From an uncultured Sphingomonadaceae bacterium (lineage in GTDB: Bacteria > Pseudomonadota > Alphaproteobacteria > Sphingomonadales > Sphingomonadaceae): DNA of 64,000 bases. Shown piece by piece: positions 26,342 through 34,632 of the stretch. The stretch is taken from positions 62,001 through 126,000 of the forward strand of contig CALLJS010000010.1 in NCBI GenBank assembly GCA_938050045.1, read 5' to 3'. Positions within the stretch are counted from its first letter, which is position 1, and every line of letters begins with the position of its first letter. The notes beneath the pieces were generated by a model, which saw only the letters and a program-made list of their open reading frames with translations, had not been told where the DNA came from and searched no databases. The translations under genes were made by a program, and so were the position numbers.

Positions 26342-27205
26342 ATGATCGGCACAGATAATAATCATAACGATAATGATGATATAGGCGATGAGACAGGCTT
26401 GCTAAATTCGGATGATGTTTGGCAAGAAGATATATCAAATCCTGATGCGCTGACATTAAACATTGATGGATGGGAAGGGCCATTGGATGTTTTGCTGGTA
26501 TTAGCGCGCAATCAAAAGGTTGATTTACGGCAAATATCTATATTAGAATTGGTGCGTCAATATTTGAAATTTATCGATGATGCGCGCAGCTTAAAATTGG
26601 AATTAGCAGCGGATTATTTGGTCATGGCGGCGTGGCTCACCTATTTGAAATCAGGCTTGTTGCTGCCCAAAGACCCCGAAATTGATCCATCGCCCGAAGA
26701 ATTAGCCTTGCGTTTGCAACTACGGTTAGAACGCCTCAATGCGATGCGAGAAGCAGGCGCGCGTTTAATGGCTAGAGATCGTATTGGCCGTGATATTTTT
26801 ATGCGCGGCACTCCAGAGGGGTTGCGCATTGAAAAATCGCGTAAATATCATTGTAATTATTTTGAATTAATCCAAGCATATGGCCAAGTTAGCGCAAGAA
26901 CGCTGCCCGTAATTCATATGGTTAAAAAGCGCGCGGTGATGACATTAGAAGATGCGCTTAGCCGTGTGTCAAAAATGATAGGGTATAATATTGGATGGAG
27001 CAATATAGAGGTATTTTTACCGACCATTATTGACAGCGATGACGATGATTATAATGTTATGCTGCGCCGTTCTGCATTAGCCTCGACATTTATGGCATCC
27101 CTAGAATTAGCGCGTAATGGGGTTTTGGAATTGGAACAGAAAGACAGTTTTGAACCGTTAATGATTAGGGCGGTTACAAGCAATAATGAGAATCAGGTTT
27201 CTTAA
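26342..27205 (+). CDS. scpA: Segregation and condensation protein A
   Basis: The 287-residue kleisin has an acidic N-terminal extension, then the family start WEGPLDVLLVLARNQKVDLRQISILELVRQYL (about 41-72), AADYLVMAAWLTYLKSGLLLP, and a C-terminal winged-helix part (VMTLEDALSRVSKMIG). It bridges the SMC heads with ScpB in chromosome condensation. It begins four bases after nagZ and ends nine bases before scpB. Confidence 0.94.
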   Translation: MIGTDNNHNDNDDIGDETGLLNSDDVWQEDISNPDALTLNIDGWEGPLDVLLVLARNQKVDLRQISILELVRQYLKFIDDARSLKLELAADYLVMAAWLTYLKSGLLLPKDPEIDPSPEELALRLQLRLERLNAMREAGARLMARDRIGRDIFMRGTPEGLRIEKSRKYHCNYFELIQAYGQVSARTLPVIHMVKKRAVMTLEDALSRVSKMIGYNIGWSNIEVFLPTIIDSDDDDYNVMLRRSALASTFMASLELARNGVLELEQKDSFEPLMIRAVTSNNENQVS

Positions 27206-27214
27206 AGGGTGGAT

Positions 27215-27817
27215 ATGGAACATCTTAGAGCTGTTGAAGCTACTTTATTTGCTTCCGAAGAACCGCTTCGTAGCAAGGATATTACGCAATATGTTGGCGA
27301 TGAAATTGATGTTGATGCAGCATTAAAGACGTTAGAAGACCATTATCAAGGGCGCGGCATTGAATTGGTGAGGCGAGGGGATCGTTGGCATTTCCAAACG
27401 GCTGCTGATTTAGCATATCTGCTGCGCCGCGAGAGCGATGAGCTGCGTAAATTAAGCCGAGCGGCTATCGAAACGCTTGCGATAATTGCTTATCACGGGC
27501 CAGTAAGTCGCGCCGAAATAGAATCGATACGCGCGGTTCAAATCAGCAAAGGGATGCTTGATGTGCTGATGCAAGCAGAATGGATAAAGAGCGCAGGACG
27601 CAGAGAAGTCCCAGGGCGACCGCTTGTATATGTCATTACGAATGAATTTTTAACACATTTTGGTCTATCTAGCCGAAAAGATTTACCAGGCATTAGAGAC
27701 TTAAAAGCGACAGGATTGCTTGACCCTATTGATATGGTGATGGATGAAATGTTCGCAGAAGCCAACGATGCCGAGGAAAATGATAGTGAAAGTGAGAGCG
27801 CGGTTGATGATGTTTGA
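27215..27817 (+). CDS. scpB: Segregation and condensation protein B
   Basis: The 200-residue protein has tandem winged helices: [38 protein letters not shown], then [20 protein letters not shown] and [20 protein letters not shown]. It binds ScpA as a dimer in the SMC complex. ATG 27215 with AAAGGG at 27204-27209 is preferred; GTG 27209 is in frame. The C-terminal tail is acidic ([12 protein letters not shown]). Confidence 0.94.
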   Translation: MEHLRAVEATLFASEEPLRSKDITQYVGDEIDVDAALKTLEDHYQGRGIELVRRGDRWHFQTAADLAYLLRRESDELRKLSRAAIETLAIIAYHGPVSRAEIESIRAVQISKGMLDVLMQAEWIKSAGRREVPGRPLVYVITNEFLTHFGLSSRKDLPGIRDLKATGLLDPIDMVMDEMFAEANDAEENDSESESAVDDV

Positions 27818-27882
27818 CGATTGATGCTGGAAAAAGCTGTTCAAAGAGCCTAGATAGATATTATAGTTTTTGGAGACATATT

Positions 27883-28101
27883 ATGAGTCCTAGTATTTGG
27901 CAAATTTTGATTGTCGGTGTGTTGATTTTGATTTTATTTGGCCGAGGCCGCATTTCTGAAATGATGGGCGATGTCGGGAAAGGTATTAAATCATTCAAAA
28001 AAGGTCTTAGTGAAGAAGAGGCTGAAGAAACGAAAAAAGAAACGCCTTCGCAAATTGATAGCAATATCAAAAGCGCCGATATTCATAAAGATAAGGTCTG
28101 A
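27883..28101 (+). CDS. tatA: Twin-arginine translocase TatA
   Basis: The 72-residue protein begins [20 protein letters not shown], a short membrane helix with the conserved FG hinge, followed by an amphipathic helix ([21 protein letters not shown]) and an acidic/lysine-rich tail. TatA forms the channel part of the Tat pathway for folded proteins. ATG 27883 follows GGAGAC; longer frames upstream lack family resemblance. Confidence 0.94.
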   Translation: MSPSIWQILIVGVLILILFGRGRISEMMGDVGKGIKSFKKGLSEEEAEETKKETPSQIDSNIKSADIHKDKV

Positions 28102-28162
28102 CTTTTAACGCCCAGCATCGACGATGTTGCGCCGCTATCTAACCCTTCAACAAGAGAAAAGC

Positions 28163-28480
28163 ATGTTTGACCTATCAATATGGGAAATTGCAGTCATTGG
28201 GGTGGTCGCCATATTGGTGGTGGGGCCAAAGGAATTGCCGCGTGCTTTGATGGCTGCGGGAAAGTGGATGCGCAAATTTAGAAGCGTCACAGGCAGTTTG
28301 CGAAGCGGGTTAGACACTATGATTCGTGAGACAGAAATGAAGGAATTAGAAGAGAAATGGGCCAAGCAAAATAAGCAAATTATGGCCGATAATCCTAATG
28401 AAATGCTTCCTTTGCCAGATCCCATAGACAGCTCTGCGGCAGATGATAGGCGGGATGATTCATCTAAGAAAAACAAATGA
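28163..28480 (+). CDS. tatB: Twin-arginine translocase TatB
   Basis: The 105-residue protein begins MFDLSIWEIAVIGVVAILVV with GPKELPRALMAAGKWMRK following, the TatB signature (Glu in the membrane helix, then GPKELP). The cytoplasmic helix contains an EMKELEEKW coiled segment. TatB recognises substrates together with TatC. Its TGA overlaps the tatC start as ATGA. Confidence 0.95.
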   Translation: MFDLSIWEIAVIGVVAILVVGPKELPRALMAAGKWMRKFRSVTGSLRSGLDTMIRETEMKELEEKWAKQNKQIMADNPNEMLPLPDPIDSSAADDRRDDSSKKNK

Positions 28481-29262
28481 GCAAAGCTGAATCAGATAAT
28501 GGGCAGGCGCAAGTGGATGCCAGCAAAGCCCCGCTAATGGATCATATTATCGAATTAAGACGCCGGCTAGTTTGGGCCGTGATGGCTCTCATCATTTGTT
28601 TTGCAGCGAGCTTTTATTTTTCACAATATATATTTAACTTTCTTGTTGAGCCTCTTAAAACGGCCTTTCCAGAAGGGGAAGCGACGTTAATTTTCACAAA
28701 GCTTTATGAAGCCTTTTTTGTCGAAATTAAAGTGGCCATGTTTTCTGCCTTTTTCCTGGCTTTTCCAATCATCGCTGGGCAATTATATGCCTTTGTTGCC
28801 CCTGGGCTTTATAGCAATGAGAAAAAAGCATTTTTGCCATTTTTGCTAGCCACCCCAATTTTATTCTTAACGGGGGCAGCCTTAGCCTATTATATTGTGA
28901 TGCCAACCGCATTTGAATTTTTTCTAAATTTTCAGAGCGATGATGGCGGATTAAAGCAACAAGCTTTGCCATCGATGGGGGATTATTTGTCTTTGGTAAT
29001 GCAATTTATTTTAGCTTTTGGCGTTTGTTTCCAATTGCCCATATTATTATTGCTGCTTAACCGTGCAGGCATAGTGACGCGCGCGCAGTTAAAAGGGTTT
29101 CGCCGTTTTATGATTGTGGGTAGTTTTTTGCTCGCAGCAATTTTGACTCCGCCCGATGTTATCTCTCAACTTATGTTGGGTGTTCCGCTGATCTTGCTCT
29201 ATGAAATTTCATTAGTGATTATATATTTCACCGAGAAAAAGCAAAAACCAGCGGATGATTAA
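28477..29262 (+). CDS. tatC: Twin-arginine translocase TatC
   Basis: The 261-residue protein has six membrane helices. The family start APLMDHIIELRRRLVWAVMA is visible, as is FVAPGLYSNEKKAFLPFL, which contains the conserved Glu of the signal-binding site, and the end region FLLAAILTPPDVISQLMLGVP. TatC is the receptor for twin-arginine signals. The gene ends eight bases before the converging TonB receptor; no terminator hairpin is seen between them. Confidence 0.97.
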   Translation: MSKAESDNGQAQVDASKAPLMDHIIELRRRLVWAVMALIICFAASFYFSQYIFNFLVEPLKTAFPEGEATLIFTKLYEAFFVEIKVAMFSAFFLAFPIIAGQLYAFVAPGLYSNEKKAFLPFLLATPILFLTGAALAYYIVMPTAFEFFLNFQSDDGGLKQQALPSMGDYLSLVMQFILAFGVCFQLPILLLLLNRAGIVTRAQLKGFRRFMIVGSFLLAAILTPPDVISQLMLGVPLILLYEISLVIIYFTEKKQKPADD

Positions 29263-29270
29263 CCCATATA

Positions 29271-31406
29271 TTAGAAACTAAATTTAGCAGAAATTCTAAA
29301 ATCTCTGCCCGCGAGTGGTGCAAAATCTTTGGTAAAGCTTGCGGCGCGGCGCCCGGCAACATCAAAGACATTATTGGCAGAGGCAATGAAAGTTACGCCA
29401 GTTTCTTTGCCAAGCGGTTTCCATGCTGCGCTAAAATTTACCAGTGCAAAGCCTTCGGTTTCGCTCTCAAATTCTGCGTTACGATCTTGATCCGCAAACC
29501 ATTCGAGTTCTGCACGCAAATTTAATTTATCGCTATTGGCTTCTAAACCACCAAGCAAACGAAGCGGCGGAATGCGCGGTACTGCACCGCCGCCATCGTT
29601 CAAACTTGCATTAACATAATCGGCAACGCCATCAACGGAGATTTTGAAATCGCCCATATCCGCAATATCGGCACTGCCTTGGAATTCGACCCCTACAAAA
29701 TCAGCATCATTTTGAATGAATTGGAATATAGGTAAATCATCTTCTTCGCCGCCAGTTGGAATTTCGATGATAAAATCATCTATGATATTGACGTAGCCTG
29801 TCAGCGATAATTGCCAGCCTGATTGTCGCACTCTGAGATAGAGCTCTCCTCCATAAGTGGTCTCTGTTCCAAATGTGGCATCACCAATTTCAAAAGTCCC
29901 TGTCGCAAGGTGCGGGCCATTGGAGAATAATTCTTCAGGAGAGGGCGCGCGCTCTGCTCGGGTTAAATTGACACCAATTTTAGAGCTTTCAGATGCATTA
30001 TAACCCAGACCAAACGCTGCAGAAAAGCTAGTGAAATTGCGGTCAATGCCAATGGAGGGGGCTTCGCTATCTACAAAATCTAGTCGCACAGCAGCTTCGA
30101 GATCAAGTGAGTCTTTTGATATTTCTTGCAATGTAAAAATACCAAATTGATTGGTCTGGTTCGGTGGAACGAAGGCTTCGGCACCAATAGCAGAAAAATC
30201 ACGATAACTATATTGTATACCCGATGCACCGCGCCAGCCATTTTTCTCGCTTTGAACTAGTTCTAACCTAGCTTCGACGCCTTCATTATCAAATATAGTG
30301 CCTACTTCATCGCCTTCAAATTCAATTTGCTGGAAATCCGCATAAGCGGCTCTGAAGCGTATTTTTTCGAAAGCACCCGATAAATTGATTTCACTGCGGA
30401 CATCAAATTTCAACTGGTCTAACCCAATGGTGACTGGACCTTCTTCTTCCTCTTCGCCAGCTTCATCGCCTTCTTCTTCGGCATGCTCTGCTCCGGGGCG
30501 TTCGGGAACGCCATAATTACTGTCTAAATAGCTTATAGAAGCACCAAAGCTAATGCCATTACCAAACCAGTTGAAACCACCGCCAAAATTATAGGTTTCT
30601 GTTTGTGTATTGGGGATAGAGCCTTCCAAATTTGCTAATTCAGCGGCTTCAGCAGCTTCTTCTAGATTTCCTTCTTCTGTTTCTTCGGCAACAATTTCTA
30701 GCTGTTCGGCGCGAAGTGCAGGAGATAAAACAAACCCACCAACCGACAAATTACCGCTATCGCGATAGCTGCCATCAAAATGGACAACAAAATTGTCAGA
30801 GACTGGAATGTCTAAGCTGCTAGAAATACCAAATTCATTGGCCGCCGTGGCATAGCTTGCAAGAGTGTCGAGGTGGAATGCCTCATCGGGAACATTTTTT
30901 GGTATACGTTTGTCGATAGCATTCACTGCTCCACCAATAGCCCCGCCGCCAAAGAGCAAAACCGCAGGGCCGCGCAGCACTTCGATGCGATCCAACAATA
31001 ATGGCTCGACTGTCACGCCATGGTCAGCAGAGGTTGTAGAAACGTCGATTGTACCCAAACCATCGTTCAATATAAGAACGCGAGGGCCTTGTAGTCCGCG
31101 AATGACGGGCCGCGATGCGCCAGGTGTAAAACTGGTTGTCGAGACGCCAGGTAATTTTGTTAAGACATCACCAATTTGAGGGCGTAATTCTCTGGTGAGA
31201 GCATCGCCAGATAAGGCAGATGTACCCGCTAAGATATTTAATTCTTCTAAAAATGGTGCGGTAACGACAATAGGTTTGTCGGTATGAAAATCATCGCCCG
31301 AAGAATTTTCTGGTTCTGCTGTTTCAGTTGCTTGCGCATATGCCGATGGGCTTAAATTACAGACCAATAACGCAATTAACGATACAGAAATATATGGAGA
31401 CTTCAT
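29271..31406 (-). CDS. TonB-dependent receptor, ZnuD-like (probable zinc uptake)
   Basis: The 711-residue protein has a signal peptide (ending SAYAQA), a plug (IVVTAPFLEELNILAGT, GDVLTKLPGVS, SRPVIRGLQGPRVLILND, LDRIEVLRGPAVLLFGGGAIGG) and a barrel ending in KFSF, a typical outer-membrane terminus. Two predicted loops are strongly acidic: about 235-262 (Glu/Ala-rich) and 302-323 (including EHAEEEGDEAGEEEEEG). Acidic and His-bearing loops and this plug fit the ZnuD group of zinc receptors. Zur-like operators lie 52-105 bases upstream. Zinc as ligand is inferred from both signals. Confidence 0.87.
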   Translation of the reverse strand: MKSPYISVSLIALLVCNLSPSAYAQATETAEPENSSGDDFHTDKPIVVTAPFLEELNILAGTSALSGDALTRELRPQIGDVLTKLPGVSTTSFTPGASRPVIRGLQGPRVLILNDGLGTIDVSTTSADHGVTVEPLLLDRIEVLRGPAVLLFGGGAIGGAVNAIDKRIPKNVPDEAFHLDTLASYATAANEFGISSSLDIPVSDNFVVHFDGSYRDSGNLSVGGFVLSPALRAEQLEIVAEETEEGNLEEAAEAAELANLEGSIPNTQTETYNFGGGFNWFGNGISFGASISYLDSNYGVPERPGAEHAEEEGDEAGEEEEEGPVTIGLDQLKFDVRSEINLSGAFEKIRFRAAYADFQQIEFEGDEVGTIFDNEGVEARLELVQSEKNGWRGASGIQYSYRDFSAIGAEAFVPPNQTNQFGIFTLQEISKDSLDLEAAVRLDFVDSEAPSIGIDRNFTSFSAAFGLGYNASESSKIGVNLTRAERAPSPEELFSNGPHLATGTFEIGDATFGTETTYGGELYLRVRQSGWQLSLTGYVNIIDDFIIEIPTGGEEDDLPIFQFIQNDADFVGVEFQGSADIADMGDFKISVDGVADYVNASLNDGGGAVPRIPPLRLLGGLEANSDKLNLRAELEWFADQDRNAEFESETEGFALVNFSAAWKPLGKETGVTFIASANNVFDVAGRRAASFTKDFAPLAGRDFRISAKFSF

Positions 31407-31457
31407 AGTGGATACTGCCTTTTTTCTTTTAAGGATAGAATTGAAAGATAAAATTTA

Positions 31458-31511
31458 TGTTACAATATAATGTTATAACATTGCGTATAAATTATATGTT
31501 ATACTATATCA
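31458..31511. promoter_or_regulatory. Cluster of Zur-like operators
   Basis: The site TGTTATACTATATCA (31497-31511) differs by one base from the Zur consensus TGTTATANTATAACA. A weaker match TGTTACAATATAATG lies at 31458-31472 and runs into the perfect palindrome TGTTATAACA at 31471-31480. All lie between the divergent receptor and cysK genes. Zur binding would repress the receptor when zinc is plentiful. Confidence 0.65.
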
Positions 31512-31596
31512 AGATAGATTTATCGATAATTTCAAAAAACTTCTGATGAGAGGGATTTCTCTTGTCTGCGCCCCAATTGAGTCTTAAACCTGTGGT

Positions 31597-32586
31597 ATGA
31601 ATATATATAAAAATAGCTTAGATTTAATTGGCAATACGCCTTTATTGCGTCTTGATGGCCCTAGCCGAGAGAGCGGAGCGGAAATTTATGGTAAATGTGA
31701 ATTTGCAAACCCAGGGGCATCCGTTAAGGATCGGGCCGCGCTTTTTATAATCCGCGACGCTGAGGAGCAAGGATTGTTAAAGGCTGGCGGAACTATTGTC
31801 GAAGGCACTGCCGGCAATACTGGGATTGGAATAACGCTTGTGGCCAATGCATTGGGCTATAAAAGCGTGATAGTAATGCCCGAAACGCAATCCAAAGAAA
31901 AAATGGATACGTTGCGCGCTTTGGGCGCGAAATTGGTGTTGGTGCCCGCTGCGCCTTACGCCAACCCTGGTCATTTTGTGCATACATCGCGCCGCATAGC
32001 CGAAGAGACTGATAATGCTATTTGGGCTAATCAATTTGATAATATTGCAAATCGGCGGGCTCATATTGAAACGACTGCTCTTGAAATTTGGCAACAAACA
32101 AATGGCAAGGTTGATGGGTTTACATGCGCTGCTGGTACTGGTGGTACTATTGCAGGAGTTGGCCTTGGCCTCAAAGAGAAAAATGATAATATTAAAATAG
32201 CTTTGACCGACCCTCATGGGGCAGCACTCTATCATTACTTTGCTCACGGAGAATTGAAATCAGAAGGTTCTTCTGTCGCAGAAGGCATCGGGCAGGGGCG
32301 AATAACCGCAAATTTAGAGGGTGCGCCCATTGATCTACAATATAGAATTTCTGATGAGGCGGCTATGGAGTGGGTTCGGCGCCTTTTGGTCGAAGAAGGA
32401 TTATGCCTCGGGCTTTCTTCTGGTATTAATATCGCTGGAGCTGTCGCTCTAGGGAGAGAGTTGGGTAAAGGCAGTAAGATTGTTACTATATTATGCGATA
32501 CTGGTCTTCGTTATCTCTCGACGCTTTACAATGCAGATTGGATGGCTAGCAAGGGGTTAAAGCCTTTGCCTTGGCTTGCAAAATAA
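31597..32586 (+). CDS. cysK: Cysteine synthase A
   Basis: The 329-residue PLP enzyme has the lysine motif NPGASVKDRAA (Lys44), a substrate loop EGTAGNTGIG (commonly EPTSGNTG in CysK), the phosphate-binding AAGTGGTIAGVG (about 178-189) and the C-terminal ILCDTGLRYLSTLY. It makes cysteine from O-acetylserine and sulfide. The altered loop resembles the group annotated as cysteine synthase A in sphingomonads; a related beta-replacement enzyme is possible. The gene is divergent from the zinc-type receptor. Confidence 0.87.
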   Translation: MNIYKNSLDLIGNTPLLRLDGPSRESGAEIYGKCEFANPGASVKDRAALFIIRDAEEQGLLKAGGTIVEGTAGNTGIGITLVANALGYKSVIVMPETQSKEKMDTLRALGAKLVLVPAAPYANPGHFVHTSRRIAEETDNAIWANQFDNIANRRAHIETTALEIWQQTNGKVDGFTCAAGTGGTIAGVGLGLKEKNDNIKIALTDPHGAALYHYFAHGELKSEGSSVAEGIGQGRITANLEGAPIDLQYRISDEAAMEWVRRLLVEEGLCLGLSSGINIAGAVALGRELGKGSKIVTILCDTGLRYLSTLYNADWMASKGLKPLPWLAK

Positions 32587-32604
32587 TGAATGAAGGATGG
32601 TGAT

Positions 32605-32982
32605 ATGTCAGTAGTGCAGCATACGTCTATATGGCAGAGATTACGGGTTGCAATGATCGGGCTTGTGATAGTGTCGACGGCTATATTCGGTGCTAATGCC
32701 TTGATCGACCAAGCGAGTGATGACCCCGATTTAGCGGGTGCGAATGTGCAGCAAGACTTAGCAAAGACTGGCGGAGAAAATATAATCGATGAAACCCCAT
32801 CAGAACCCCTCGTTGAATTAGGGGTTACGCCTGTGCCTAAAGACGATAACCTTAGAGATGATAGTCTGCGAGAAGATAATAGCGGGCAACCTGCAGAGGT
32901 TACAGAGTCTGAAGTTCAGCCTGTATCAGAGGATGAAGTTTTTTCGACCGAAGACGATGGCTTACTTATTGGTGCTGAATAA
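32605..32982 (+). CDS. Unknown single-pass membrane protein with acidic tail
   Basis: Start ATG 32605 follows AAGGATGG. The 125-residue protein has one N-terminal membrane helix (about 13-32, RVAMIGLVIVSTAIFGANAL) and a long acidic, Pro/Ser-rich tail (many DD, EDN and SED). It begins 18 bases after cysK and precedes another single-pass protein by 35 bases. I do not recognise a family. The tail is likely disordered and periplasmic. Confidence 0.65.
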   Translation: MSVVQHTSIWQRLRVAMIGLVIVSTAIFGANALIDQASDDPDLAGANVQQDLAKTGGENIIDETPSEPLVELGVTPVPKDDNLRDDSLREDNSGQPAEVTESEVQPVSEDEVFSTEDDGLLIGAE

Positions 32983-33017
32983 GCTGCTAAACATGCCTTT
33001 ATAGAGGTTGATTTGAG

Positions 33018-33761
33018 ATGCCCATCAAGCGGATATTAATTGCGCTAAGCGCTATGATAGCACTAACCATAGCCGCTTTTTTTATTTCTTATGATAATAA
33101 GCCCCGACCAAAATTGGGACTAATGACTTCCATTGCGCTTATTTTAGGTGACGTGAGTGTTGAGCAAATGGCTCAAGGCAAAAGCAACCCATCGGCGGCC
33201 TATCTATCCTTAAAAGCGCATTATGATATCATACCGATTGATGCCGTTGATGATAGATTGTCACAGTTTAATCTATTACTCTTGGCGCAAACGCGGCCAT
33301 TATCATCATCCGAGCTTGTTGCTGTGGATGAATGGGTAAGAAAAGGCGGTCATATCATAATATTATCAGACGCCGCTCTACAATGGCCCAGCGATTATGC
33401 TTTGGGTGATAAAAGACGGCCTATATTTGCATCTTTATTATCGCCCTTATTTGCCCATTGGGGGATAGAACAATTATTATTGTTGGAAGACCCGGAAGAG
33501 CTTAGGATTGCGCTTGGCGACTATAACATCACGACAGTAACTCCAAGCGAATGGAGGTTGATTGAGAGCGATGCGAAAGATGTTGATTGCAGATTGAATA
33601 ATAATAAATTTGAAGCCGATTGTAAGGTTGGCGAAGGCAGAGCAATATTGATTGGCGATAGCGATTTTATAAATGATCGCCATTGGCAGAGCTATTATGG
33701 TGAGGATGATAATATGCGCTATTTGCTCGATAAGCTTCAGACACTGATCTCCGCTAATTAA
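33018..33761 (+). CDS. Membrane-anchored protein, GldG/DUF4350-like
   Basis: The 247-residue protein has one N-terminal membrane helix (about 5-24), then a soluble domain. The segment FNLLLLAQTRPLSSSELVAVDEWVRKGG followed by HIIILSDAAL resembles GldG/DUF4350 domains (a Rossmann-like glutaminase-type fold), and the end has GEGRAILIGDSDFIND. GldG-type proteins are often linked to ABC transporters, but none is nearby. Resemblance is at the motif level only. Confidence 0.6.
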   Translation: MPIKRILIALSAMIALTIAAFFISYDNKPRPKLGLMTSIALILGDVSVEQMAQGKSNPSAAYLSLKAHYDIIPIDAVDDRLSQFNLLLLAQTRPLSSSELVAVDEWVRKGGHIIILSDAALQWPSDYALGDKRRPIFASLLSPLFAHWGIEQLLLLEDPEELRIALGDYNITTVTPSEWRLIESDAKDVDCRLNNNKFEADCKVGEGRAILIGDSDFINDRHWQSYYGEDDNMRYLLDKLQTLISAN

Positions 33762-34140
33762 TACGCACTAAATCTCTCTTTTCGTTCATATGGGATTTTA
33801 TGGAATCATAATGGTTAAAGCTCATAATTGATAAAATTATGATTATTGTCCTGCAAAAAAATATGAATTTTAGCGTTAAACCCCATATTTTTACTGAAAA
33901 TCGTAATAAATACAGATGGTATAAAATTTTTTATAATTAAATTTCCTTATTAAATTAAAGGTTTAGTCATAAGGATACCAGTTTTCCCATAATATCCCCC
34001 TTTTCAACCATGAAATCCCTTGATATGATAGAGAGAATAATAGGGGTAATTTCAACCATCATGCGTTTATTCGCTTTTTTGTGGTCAGACAGGCTGTCCG
34101 CAGATGGGGAGGGTTTGCCCAAATAAAATTGGATGGAATT
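33762..34140. other. Gene-free stretch before the dcw cluster
   Basis: About 380 AT-rich bases with no convincing gene. It holds a stem-loop at 33822-33842 and presumably the promoter of mraZ, which I cannot pinpoint. A GTG at 34081 would extend mraZ by 20 residues into this region. Confidence 0.6.
33822..33842. other. AT-rich stem-loop with an alternative partner
   Basis: TCATAATT (33822-33829) and AATTATGA (33835-33842) form a perfect eight-pair stem with loop GATAA. The right arm can instead pair with AATCATAAT at 33804-33812 (partner ATTATGATT at 33836-33844). There is no T-run after it, so it is not a standard terminator. Confidence 0.55.
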
Positions 34141-34632
34141 GTGAGCGAATTAATTGTCTATGGTGGATCGGGGCTGTCGAATGTCGACGGCAAAGGCCGC
34201 ACGACAATTCCATCTGAAATTCGTAAAAGTGTCGAGACTAGCAGCGCTGGCAATATGGTGTGCGTAGCGCGGCACGCCAAGCATAAATGCCTTGTTGGTT
34301 TTGGTCGTATGGAGCGCACAAAGCTGCGTAGTGATATAGAGAGGCAATGGGATAGTGCCATTAGCCGGGGCGATGACTTTGACCGTGAGCTCGCTGGCAT
34401 TACATCATCATCGATATTCGAAACAGTGTTTGAGCCTAGTGGCCGCTTTGTCTTGCACCCTATGCTCAAGCATTTTGGGGGTATTGATGGGCAATTATTC
34501 ATGTTCGGTGCAACAACGCACTTCATGCTCTGGAACCCAGAAATATTCATCAACGAAGCACCAGCAGAATATTCGCACGTTCGTGACGAATTAGATTATT
34601 GGATTAATATTCATGGGAAAAGCGGCAAATGA
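34141..34632 (+). CDS. mraZ: Division and cell-wall cluster regulator MraZ
   Basis: The 163-residue protein has two SpoVT/AbrB-like MraZ halves: NVDGKGRTTIPSEIR near the N terminus and FEPSGRFVLHPMLKHF in the second half, matching DxxGRxxIP. MraZ forms a ring-shaped oligomer and binds repeats before its own operon. I prefer GTG 34141 (MSELIVYGG) with GGATGGA at 34131-34137 upstream, from family length; GTG 34081 is in frame. The stop overlaps rsmH as ATGA. Confidence 0.9.
   Translation: MSELIVYGGSGLSNVDGKGRTTIPSEIRKSVETSSAGNMVCVARHAKHKCLVGFGRMERTKLRSDIERQWDSAISRGDDFDRELAGITSSSIFETVFEPSGRFVLHPMLKHFGGIDGQLFMFGATTHFMLWNPEIFINEAPAEYSHVRDELDYWINIHGKSGK

Noticed and set aside
31597-32586. The loop EGTAGNTG considered as evidence that this is not a cysteine synthase
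   Set aside because: The other motifs (NPGASVKDRAA, AAGTGGTIAG, C-terminal region) fit CysK well; the variation is noted but does not change the call.
33975-34000. On the minus strand, GGGGA and TGGGA spaced ten bases apart resemble MraZ boxes
   Set aside because: They are on the opposite strand from mraZ, a third box is off spacing, and they lie 140 bases from the start; too weak to call.
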